Shown: positions 1-11,500 of the stretch, one piece after another
How the letters are laid out: each line of letters begins with the position of its first letter
How positions within the stretch are numbered: position 1 is the stretch's first letter
Source: Heligmosomoides polygyrus polygyrus
Lineage: Eukaryota; Nematoda; Chromadorea; Rhabditida; Heligmosomidae
Direction of reading: 5' to 3'
Assembly (NCBI GenBank): GCA_947396885.1
Contig: OX377202.1
Location: 69,474,643-69,538,642 of the forward strand
Length of the DNA stretch: 64,000 nt
The notes under the pieces: generated by a model
The model's database searches: none
Told to the model about the DNA's origin: nothing
Seen by the model: only the letters and a program-made list of their open reading frames with translations
Translations under genes and position numbers: made by a program

Positions 1-1693
1 AAAAAGAAATGTTTACGTTTTTTTCGTTTTTTTTTCGTTTTCACCTTCTTTGAAAATTTACTATTTTGTGTATATTGTCCCAAAAAGTGACTCGCTGTTT
101 GAGTTCTCAAATTAATATTCTTTTGGGTAGAATTGTGTTCTGTGCTTCTTCGAAATTATAGAAACGCAAAGGTTTTGTTCTATCGAACGTCAAAATTGCT
201 GGTTTCGTGCCAGTGTACCTGACATCAGGAAAGGCTGTTCACTTGAATCCACGTAGTGAATAAATGCGCGTTTTTTTGCAGTTGTTCCCAAAATGGCGTG
301 GATTTGCAGGCATTGAGCTGAACAGAATTTTCACTATCATACAGGCAAACGGAGTGACTTATGGTTCTTCGACGAGTGATGGCGCAGTCACGCGTTTTAT
401 TTCATCCAAACTTCTTTCCTGGATCCTGTGCGCGGAGGTTAATAAATCGGAAATTTCTTCCGGATTTCTTGAGGCGTGTCTAGTTTATTCAGCAAGACAC
501 TCATCTGGCTTTTGAGGGCATTCAGCTTGATTTCAAAGGTTTAATCTTGACGTGGAGTTTCAAGCATCATTTTAATCGGCGCCATACTGATATCAGCGGC
601 CGGCCCATGCCGATATCGCGGGTGAGTGCTGATAGGCCACTGCAGCCACTGAGGACGTTGCATCTGACCGGATCAGCGCTGGTGGTGTAGTGGGCTAGCA
701 TCCTGCAGACGATGAGGCTTCGATTCTCCATGCTGCAGGATTTTTGATCGCAACTACGCAGGCTTCGCCACAGCATTTCCACAGCTTGATAAGTCGTCTT
801 ACAGAATTTATATGCATAGTCATCATATCTGCAAAACTCCTGGCATGATCGTCTGGAACGTCCATGGTAAAATGGTTAACATATTTAAAATGGTTAAATA
901 AATAAAAATGTTTTTATTAGAAGGGTTTTGATTTATTCATTCAAAGCACATGATAGTGCGTTCAATTCCAAGCATTAAACACAGTCATTATAAATGCATG
1001 GCAATAATAGTGACAAATTATTAACCGGCTGAATTATCAAGAACAACTTAAAAACACCAACAAGGAGAGAAAGAAGGCTAAAAGGTAAGGCTTTCAACCT
1101 GAAATCTTTTTTAGCAATAGCAAGTAAGTGTCCCGTGAGTGTAGAGGTTTTTCACAACATCTGTTCGTGGGAAGTCTAATCTTATGTAACTAATAGGTCA
1201 ACAAAATAAACGGGAAGAATATTTATGATTTCGTGAAATGAAGTCTAAAAAATGCCAATTATAGTAGTTATTTTAACTGTGATTCGGAAAAAATTCCAAA
1301 GATATAAATATTTGATTTAATATCGTTTTTAAATATGCTCCTCTGCACATAAAAAGGCAGCTAGGAATGTGATTTTCAAAAATGTGCCCAAATTTGAGGG
1401 CGGAACTCTATATTAGAATGGAATTTCATCACGGAGTGTGACACGTGATTAGACGGTGGCGCTGCTGGGCGTACTACGCCTTTGGTGTCCACATACTCCT
1501 ATTTCTCGGATTTCTTCTCACAGATTTCCTTCTGAGATGCGTTCTATGGCTTCATTTTCGATTGACTGTGCACGGGTTTCCTGTGGAGCATCACGCGCCA
1601 CGGCTGCAACTGGGCGTATGGGGATAGAACTTTGCGTTTGAAATTCGGAATTTCAGAGAGTGTTATCCCATTTTGGTTGAAACGGGCTCCTAG
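1..1693. other. Upstream or intronic sequence of the METTL23-like gene, no gene recognised
   Basis: I see no exon I can defend here. The upstream METTL23 exons, which should carry the glycine-rich SAM-binding motif, are not recognisable in this stretch and may lie before the window. The short open frames present show no family resemblance. Confidence 0.5.
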
Positions 1694-2583
1694 GGTCTCG
1701 ACTGGCAGAGTGACTACAGCACATCGGCCGTGCTGGACGGCATCGACGAGCTCGACTGTATAGTCGCGTCCGATGTGTTCTACGATGTCTGCACGTTCCG
1801 ACCGCTGCTGGCGACCATCGGCAGATTCATGCAGCGGTTTCGCCGGCTTCGCTTCTTCTTCAGCTACGCAGAGCGAGAGTTCGTGCTTTCGATTCCTTTG
1901 CTTCGATCCAACCTTCCGAACGCGGCATCGGACCGCTCTGTTGTGCGCCACGCGTGGCCGTTGATAACAACGTGGCTCTCCATGCTGACACGGCGCCACC
2001 CGCGGTCTCGCCTCGTTTTTGCAGCACTTTTTAGTCACCTTTCCTCCTCGTCCAAGCAGGTCTTGCTGGTGTGCTATTTTCCGCGGAGCTATTTTTTGTT
2101 GCAAGTTGCTCGCCCATTTAATTTTTCCACGCCTGCTTCCTTTTCAACAGTAGCAGCAGTACTTTTCTAAAGTCATGGAACAGTGCCAATCACATCAACC
2201 AGAAAACGAAACGTCTCTGTAGGCATTAAATAAGCTTCCTGTAACTGGGCGTCGTATTATAACAAATGCGGGATTCTGCATAGGATTCCACCTGAAATAA
2301 ATGCACGAAAAACTCGTTTCCCGGGGCGGCGTATGGCCTGCGATGCGCAAATCAATTTCGTGCGAACCGTTCACAGCCATTGATCCCATCGCGGGTGGCC
2401 CGTAGTGCCAGCTCGGTGCTCAAACTACTGCTCAGGTCGAGCTAGAGCTCTGCTCCTCCTTTCAGTGACAACTGGTCGATCGAGGACCTGCTGCTGCTCC
2501 ACAACCTTCAAGGCCGCATCATCCAGACTAGAGATCTGGGTGAAAACACTGTTCAAATTTGCGTAGTCTATCGAAGGGAGACA
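1694..2583 (+). CDS. METTL23-like protein methyltransferase, C-terminal exons (5' partial)
   Basis: This is the C-terminal half of a METTL23-type seven-beta-strand methyltransferase (methyltransferase family 16), a SAM-dependent enzyme family; human METTL23 is reported to act on histone arginine. Exon A is 1694-1878 and begins GLDWQSDY. It contains DCIVASDVFYD, which matches the family's IILASDVFFEPEDF region, followed by an FFFSYAER strand. Exon B starts at 2466 after a CTCCTCCTTTCAG acceptor and reads DNWSIEDLLLLHNL, like human ADWSLEALLYKW, then GENTVQICVVYRRET, like HTVEMLVISFAKDS. Exon A ends in phase 2 with a GT donor at 1879, and exon B supplies the missing base, so the frame is kept. 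The human protein ends within a few residues of this point, but here the frame has no stop and runs directly into NAGK. The N-terminal SAM-binding exons were not found. The call rests on remembered human METTL23; another family-16 methyltransferase is the main alternative. Confidence 0.72.
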
Positions 2584-5500
2584 ATGGAGGAGGTTTTCTG
2601 CGGAGTTGAGGGGTGAGTTCACGTTGAAAATGTGTACAAGTGTTGAAAGGAGAGTTAAAGCTCAGTCTCATCCAGCTTTTCTCATTCATTTCGATAGAGT
2701 TCACCTATCGTTTCTCAGCCTTGCTTGCACCTAGCTTGCTCCAAAAACAGCGAGGTCCACTGGCGCTGCTGCTTCTACATCGTCCTGAAGTTAAACGATA
2801 GAAGAGTGAAGTTTCGTTGTACCTAGTTTTTCGGAGAGCATTTTTCATCCCGTCCTGATGGCACTCAAACGCCTAATGTAGGAGGAGTAAAAGACTTTTT
2901 GCCTTGGGCGCTAACGAGCTGTTGATCGCCTTTTTCGGCCACATATAAGCATCCGAAATTCAGAAGTGGATAATTCGTGAAGAAAATCCATTGATTCCTT
3001 GATTCATTGACGACCGCGCGGCAAATCGCGTGTCTGGCGCGTGGGAACGCATGCTGGGACCGCACGGACGCTGGAATCTCATGGAAACACCTCTTCACGA
3101 TATCCCAAATGAAGTTCCCTCTCCAAAGGTTGGCCACACATTGGAGACGGCCGGAACAGGTTTGAAGCAAAACATAGGAGATGTATTTGCTGCTGTAAGA
3201 AAGTCGCGAAGAAGAAGGGCGCACGTTTGCCACGAATCGTGCAAATAAGGTGACCACATGGTGTAGCAGGTGCCTGACATATTTTGTCTGGATTGTTTTC
3301 AAAAATTTTACAAGAAATGTGAATAGCTTTTTTGCGTGACCATTTCTAAATGATGAAAGTAGCTGTTTGTGAATAGTGCCGATCTTTGTGCAGCTTGAAT
3401 AGTGTGTAGTGTTGATTATATGTTTTTAGCAGTGCTTAGAAGTAAGTGACTGCGGAACCACAGTGCATACAAGTATTCATTAGATATGCTGGGATCCAGC
3501 ATATCTAATGAATACTTGTAAACTATGGAAAAGCGAGAAGAGGGTCGCAGCGAACAGTTTTATAACCGCGGTCGTCAATGGGTGGAAGGACAGGGAAATG
3601 GGTAGCTGTTAACCAATGCCTATGCGGGAAGTGCGATGTGTTTCACTTCTATGGAACATCGTAGAGGCAACTGGAATGCTATTTGGCCTATACGATGGAC
3701 TAGCGATGGTGAGAAGTCAGTGATTTCATTCATGCTAGAAAGGACTCTGTCCAATCTACCGACCCGGAGGGGTGAAAGGCTTGCATAGCCTGACAGGAAA
3801 TCCGAGCTAAGAACCTTGAATGCAGGAATGCACAAGACAGTTGGCGCCTCCTTTCTCTCTTCCACGCGCCCGTGCAAATGTTAGAATCGCCGTCAGATAG
3901 CTCTATCCATAATCCAAGCGGCATCTTCGCTTTTAGTACTTAGTCCGGTCACCCTCGTCGCATGCCCTAGTGGCCCAATGGGCCCTCATTCGAGAGGTAG
4001 GAAGAGCATCATGCCTCTCGTTCAAGGCATTGTTCGACCAACGCTTTTACTAGTCTTCTCCTGACACTTTCCATTTTCGGACAAGCTGACTTATGCGACA
4101 TAATCTCCGATCGTCAAACATCGACGAAGCAGTGAAGTCAGCTTTTCTGGGCTAATAGTCTGCTTCGAGCGCTGCCTTCTCAATTTCACGTTATGGATTC
4201 CTAGAGCTTGTATTGGTGTAAAAGAAAGGTGGAATTCAATATGTGAGCACAGAGCCTACTTATTTCGTCTCCTTCTCTATTTCGACGCTCTTGGATGTTC
4301 CATCAACCGTTTGCTTCCTCTTGCCCAGCTCGGCCGCAGGTCGTTGTCCATGTTGGCTTCAGTACCTATGTAGATGCACACATATATAATAGCTACAGCG
4401 TTCGGAGATATTATGAACATCGTCCTCGTAAAGTTCAGCCTCAGTTCCACGTATACAATCGAAGTCGACCCGCATTCGTTCCGCATGGCTAATACTCGGT
4501 GTTAGGCCTCGTGCATACTTCCCGTCGCCGCGATTGAATCGCGGCGATGAGTTTTGCAGAGCGACGCGAAAGAATTTGAATTTCTCTGTGCTCGTCGCAT
4601 CGCCCATCGCTCTGCAAGTTAGCGCGACGGCGATCCGTCCAGGATCAACGCTAAACACCGCGCGCGGCGCGAAAAAGTATGCCATGCCCGCGATGGGCGC
4701 GGGAAGCCATCGCGCATGCCGACCGCCACTGTTGCGGCGGCCGCGGCGAGGTTTTCTTTGACTATTCGGCCGAGTGCGGCGGAATGGCCATGAACTGAGC
4801 GCCGCGATGGCATCGCGGCGATGGAAGTATGCCCCCGGCCTTATGGGCACGAGTGAGCGACGGTAGGAGGTGGTTGATCATCGATCTTCACTCCCATGTT
4901 TCCCAATCCAAGTCAAGGATGACGTTTTCTGAGTAACGTTTAAGAAATTCATAGATATAGTATCCGCTACCTCTAGTTAGACCATGACTTCGTTAAAAAT
5001 GCATAGATCTTGGTCTGGTTCTTTTTCACGACCAAGATCTCACCGTTCTGAAGTCAGGTCTCGGTATTTTATGGAATACTAAGTAGTGACGCTATGTCCC
5101 ACAGGTCTTCGCAGACCGCTTGTCTGAACAAATTCCAATGTTTTTTTTTTCAGATTGAATCCTACAGTACCGTCGGTAAACGTTCGCCAAAACGCGGCCG
5201 GCGGCGGATTAAACCGCCGTTTCCGCCGCTTTGCCATAACTCTCTTCAAAGTCGCTTATATTCAATGAAAGGCGCATTGTTGGAATCAGAACAACATGAT
5301 CTACCCAATGGCGTAAAGATATTAACAAGGTTTCAAAATTTTTGAGTTCGAGACTACCTAAATTAGTCGAGCCCGTAATTGTCTTGACCTGATCCACATT
5401 CGCCCCTGAGTCTTCCTTAATTGTGCCCCCTGGCAAGGATCGAATTGCCCAGTGGAATCTTAAAAATTTTAACCGCTGTCAAAAATATGTTTCATGCTAA

Positions 5501-8500
5501 TTCTAGGTTTTGCCTAATCATGGCGATCAATTTGGTATCAAATTTGCCTTGTTTGGCCCCATGTACATCATTCCACGCGTTCTCAACTGCCGGTTTTTCC
5601 ACTTTCGTTAATTATTTACGACCGCATTACTTTTGCTTTAGGGCTGAGTTTTGCTGAAATTGTCGACTTTGAGGTGTGTTACAACTGCGGGTTTCAGGCT
5701 TAGTTTGATCAAAAGTAAGACAGTAGTCAGCCGCCAAATTGGCTGTGCATGGGTTCCAAGGAGACACGTCCTGCAAAGGCTACTGCACGTCTGTAGATCT
5801 GTGTCTCCACGAGGCGGATCGGGATGAAAGCTGGATATGTGTCAGACACCATGCAGAGATGCTGTCCCACAAAAACGATGGAGCTGGCAGCTCACGTCTC
5901 AGAGTTTCGCTTCCATGGAAAGGCAGTTTCCTTCAAATCCAACATTGAGATTTGACACTGACGTCTGCCCAATCCTCGCAGAAGAGCTCTTACCACTTAG
6001 CAAAGCCCATATTTGCGATATCTTTCGAAATTTTTTCACTCGACTTTAATCGAATTTATTACTTGAGACAGGTCCGACACTGGAGCCCACACTGTTGCCC
6101 TAATTGCAGTGACCTGACCTGACCTGCCCCTGCAAACATGTAGTTTTTGGACATGGAATCGCTGCTTCTCTCCTCTCACTACTCACACTAACCCAACGCA
6201 GGGTCAGGATTGAGGTTCCAGAATCAAAGGGTCGTACTGTGACGTCGTCTTTTTCTGGGGGGGGGGGGGCGTCGTACTGCTCCTCGTTTTAACCGACGAC
6301 TTTATCGTATTTTTTCGTAGTTTCTTGTACACCTCAAAGAATCCAATTCTTTTAATTTCGGCAGTCTTCAAATCAGTGTGGTCCGCTTCAATTTCGACGT
6401 TATGGACGCGACAGTTTTTTTTAACCTGAATGAGCGACATTTGCATGCAAAATTGCACTCTATAAAATATCGAGTGTTAATTGCTAGTAATCACTCAAGT
6501 GCTTCCCTTACAAATGTTATCTGATTTTCTGTCTTTTGTTTATCTCTTCACACAGTAAAAAAATAAGCTTCGAGCTTCGATATAATTTGGGGCCGTTTAC
6601 AAAATTGTGGTTTGCATGAAAATAAAATTATTTTCTACCTAAAGCAGACAACATATAGCTAAAATTTTGCTTTAAATAGACTCACGTTTTGCTCGATATA
6701 CAGCGGAAAATACAGATTTTTAAAGCAACCTTCAATATGATCTGGAGACTCCATTTTTCCTATTCCAAAAAAAAAGTGTCTGAATAGTGGAACCCCATTA
6801 ATCGCACAGAATATCGCTGCAATAACAAAATGATTTTTAATGATCAAACCTTTAAGGTTTTTCATTCGCACAGGACTATTTCCGTGACAAGTTAATCCTT
6901 CGAATAGGTTCATTGGTGTCAGAGATCGCTGTTGCCTGCACTTCAACTGTCATAAATCGGAGAGCTTTTGGAAAGGCTCGATTTTTGGTCAATTTTTGCG
7001 GAAAATCGACCAAGACCCACTAATTATGTCGAATATCGTAGCGGAGAGCCATGCTTTTATCGTACGATACGTAGGGCTTGAATTTTTGTGAGGTAATTTT
7101 TATGAGGTATTCCTTTTCCTGGTGTTGTTTCCTAGAGATGGAAGACATACATTTCAGTGACAAGTCATCCCTTTGGTTTCGACTCGTCCATAGATTCAAA
7201 CAGCAGTTCAGAAAAAAATTTGTAAGGAAACCACTTCTGTCGTCATTAATCGATAGTTTAAGGAGTACAAATGGTAAGTGTGAGTAGTGAGAGGAGAGAA
7301 GCAGCGATTGCATGTTCAAAAACTACATGTTTGCAGGGGCAGCTCAGGTCAGGTCACTGCAATTAGGGCAACAGTGTGGGCTCCAGTGTCGGACCTGTCT
7401 CAAGTAATAAATTCGATTAAAGTCGAGTGAAAAAATTTCGAAAGATATCGCAAATATGGGCTTTGCTAAGTGGTAAGAGCTCTTCTGCGCGGATTGGGCA
7501 GACATCAGCGTCAAATCTCAATGTTGGATTTGAAGGAAACTGCCTTTCCATGGAAGCGAAACTCCGAGAAGTGAGCTGCCAGCTCCATCGTTTTTGTGGG
7601 ACAGCATCTCTGCATGGTGTCTGACACATATCCAGCTTTCATCCCGATCCGCCTCGTGGAGATACAGATCTACACACGTGAAGTAGCCTTTGCAGGACGT
7701 GTCTCTCTGGAACCCTGATGCACTGCCATTTTGGCGGCTGACTACTGTCTTACTTTTGATCAAACTAAGCCGGAAACCCACAGTTGTAATCCACACCTCA
7801 AAGTCGAAAACTTTAGCAAAACTCAGCCTTAAAGCAAAAGTGATGCGGTCGTAATTAATTAGCGAAAATGGAAAAAAATCGGCAGTTGAGGATGTATAGA
7901 ACGCTGAACTTGGCGACAAACCAGGCGAATTTGATATCAAAGAGATCGCCGTGATGAGACAAAACCTAAAATTAGCATGAAACACATTTTCGACAGCGTT
8001 TAAAATTTTTAAAAATCCACTGGGAACGTCTATTCCTGCCAGGGGGCACAATTAGGAGATACTCAGGGGCGAATGTGGATCAGGTCAAGACAATTACGGG
8101 CTCGACTAATCTAGGTCATCTCGAACTCAAAATTTTGAAACCTTGTTAATATCTTTACGCCATTGGGCAGATCATGTTGTTCTGATTCCAACAATGTGCC
8201 CTTCATTGAATAGAAGTGACTTTGAAGAGAGTTATGGCAAAGCGGCGGAAACGGCGGATTAATTAATCGGCCGCGTTTTGGCGAACGTTTACCGACGGTA
8301 CTGTAGAAGTGAGACTGGAATCTTGTGCTAGAGATGGAATGTGAAGAGTCACGCGTTGAAGAGAACCGGCGGGAGGTTCTCCAGCTGTTCGGGTCTCTTT
8401 GTGTCGGTGCTGTGCGATTCTTCACCGCTCGTCGGATCTTGGAGGAGGGGAAGCGAGGACAGAGACTACAACACTTCTATGGAAGAAGTTCCGGCGGGCG

Positions 8501-11500
8501 TTGCAAAAGCCCATTTCCACCTCCGCAGCTTCAGCCAACATTCCCATACTTCTCTTCTCTAAATCATCTTTGATCGCCTCTCCGTCCAGTTTCGAAAACG
8601 GCTGGACGTCAGCTTACGCATGGTTAGCTGACGCTCCTACTATCCTGCTGTCGAAATGCCGCTGAAGCTGTAAAGCCTTCTCAGAAGCAGGAGAAAGACA
8701 ATTCTAGCGGAACCTCTGTGATTAGTGAAAACTGGCTCTATTCGTTGCACCGACATTAAGTTCAAGACAGTTCAAGGCATGAGCTCGTTACATCAAAACT
8801 GCCTTTTGTATTTGAGTATGCCTCGCGAAGTCGTTTTGAAGTAGTTTGCCGCTCCGAGCGCAAAACGCTGCACAGTTGGAGAGGGAGCTTACCACCGAAT
8901 GGAACGGCTTATTGTGAGTCTTCTGACTAACCATAAGTGGAGGAATCATTGAGCTCATGTTGCCTTCTAACGCTCTTTTTCTCTTCTCTAACCTTGTTGT
9001 CCAATATTGTTTGATACCGCGAGGCTGTCCTGAAGTTCTTCCCGTAGAATTCTATTTTAGGGGTGCAACCGAGTCCAAACTGATTTTTGTGAATGCTGCT
9101 GGCCACACTTTGGCGGAATCGTCAACAGCCGGAACGAACTTCACCTTGAATGGCATCGAAAGAACTGTGAATGATATTGCGTTCTGGGTTCGAGAATCAG
9201 CTGCCAAATCAGATATCCCGCTGCCGTTAAAAGGACTGGTGAGTGTAAGACCTGGTGAACCGGTGACATTGTGCGTATGTGAACACTGTAGGCCTAGTTA
9301 CTATCTGTATCTACGAGTTTTCTGAGAACTCTCTGTGTACTAGTTCTCCCGTGAGGTGAATTTCTGTACAGGGTGGCCCACAAATAATGCAACAAAATCT
9401 CACAAGGGAGGTCAACGAGCGTCCCGTGGCAATTTTCAAAGTGACCAATTGACGGTTGTAGGAGGTTGTCTGAGAAGCGCCGTAGTGGTTTTCAAATCTC
9501 CTGCGGATATCTGGGTAGGTCAAAATTGCAATAACCCGTGTCACTGTGATTAGAATCTACTCAGCAAAAGGTTTGGGGCTACCACAGTAGCGGAATTACA
9601 GCGAATTCACAATTTGTTTGTTAACGATACAGTAACCAAAGCGGAACATTGAGGTGCGCCGCTTACAAGCCAGGGGGGGGGGGGCAGCGACTGGCTGGTC
9701 GAGTGGGTGTGGGCGGAATTGCAGGGATAGGGTCGTGGGTTCGGATCCTGGGTTGGGACCCTGCGTCGCTGGGCTTCCTCACCGCTCTTCTGCCGATGTA
9801 TAGTGTATCTGGAACACAGTAGTGATTTAACAAGGATCTTCGTCTAGAGGGCTAATTGAGGTGCTGATAATAAGTCTGATAAAGTTTTAACGTGATCGCG
9901 TGATCCCGCATTTTCATGAGTGATCGAGGTAATCAATGTCAGTACATAGAATCTCTTTCTTCAGGCATGAGATCAGACTTGCTTTGCAATCGTCTACTTT
10001 GAGATGGAAAGCAGTGTACCAAAAATAGATAATTTAGAAAAAGGAATGACAGAGCCGTATTCAGCAGCTTAAATAGTTTCCATAGGCGAGGAAAGGGCGA
10101 AATCAGTGACCATGACCCCGCCATCCTTACTCACGACACCCCCATTAACCTACTGTGGTCGGCCGAATTTTCAAAAATGGATACCGTATTCGTGCTCAGC
10201 ATCCAAAATAACAGTACCGGACGATGTTTCGGCGAAAATTTTTTTCCGACCTGTCTTCGACTTTTGGAGTCACGATAGTATAACACTGTCAGCTATTCTG
10301 CATCTACCCCTTTACTTGCGCATACTCATCTCACCTATTGTACCGTAACACAAAAAGCGTTTACCGGATTCGTGAACGCCACCCCAATTATCCCAACATC
10401 AAGGGAAAGTCTGTCGGAATTTTAATCTTTACCTACGAAGTTATGACGCTTACTACAAGTACAACACCGCTCGCGCACGGTCAAAAGTGGAATTTGCGAC
10501 GCCAAATAGCGTTGCAAAGCGTCGCATGCTGATAACTCCTTCAGTTTTAGGTTCTTCGAAAAAGCTTGACACCATTCGCGATTTGTCTCTTCGAGAACTA
10601 CACAAACATGTATAGAACTTTACCGGAACACCCACATTTTCGCCGTGGGTGGCTAAAAATGACTGGAGCGGGCTTTTGCGATTAGAGCAGTTTATTTTTC
10701 AGGACATGGGTGTTCTCGGAGCATCTCAAACATGGTGTATGTTGCCAGCGCGCTGTGCACAATGCACACAGAATCGAACCTATCAATCGAGTGGGGCTAC
10801 CGCTCGTAAATTGCACGCGAGGGCCTCTTCGGAGCACAATAACTCTGTCAAGTTCGAATCGTTCCGGCTGCAACTTGTCGGTCTTATAGGAAGCAGAACG
10901 GTCTATTAGTGCACTAAAGTAGAGTGGTTTAGCTTAGGAGAGGGCAATGTTACAGCGGTGCGAAAATGCAGGTGAGGCTTGTGTGACGCATTTTTGGCCG
11001 ATTTCGGTGGACCACTGCGGGAAGACGCGGCGAGCCAACGGCCTTAAAATGCGCATGCGAACAGAGCACCTAAGGCACTTGACGATGAGGTGCTCAGAGC
11101 TTCTCAGCTGCCTAAACTGCATTAGCACCACCTGCCGTTTTAGGGCGGCGGACTTAGCGGTTGAAGTTTCCTGCCCCCTTACTCGCCCATATTTGGGTTT
11201 TTGACATTTCCAATAACACCGCTCTGTTTTGCTTGAAAACTAAAAAGTGTTATCGAATGTTGTAACTCTCGACAAATTTTTAAAAAAATCGATTTTTTGA
11301 CAATATCGACGGACGTGGGCACCCTAGGACGAGCTGCGCGCACGATGACGTCAGATGACGTCGAAAGCCAATATTCTCGAAATTGGCCAAATTTCCTCGT
11401 GCAAACTTCGTCCAAAATCATCTAGGTGGTTATTTGGGGCGCTGATTACGAATCGGACGTCCGTTTTTGAAAATTCCGTCGATTTCAGTGGGTCACTTCC

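Noticed and set aside
1544..2104. 186-codon - strand open frame
   Set aside because: It is antisense to the METTL23-like exon, which has splice sites and family motifs. The - strand frame has no recognisable domain.
5837..7629. Two copies of a 70-residue protein (starting [10 protein letters not shown]) as paralogous genes
   Set aside because: They are mirror shadow frames in the inverted arms of the 5165-8303 element. The repeat explains the match better than coding does.
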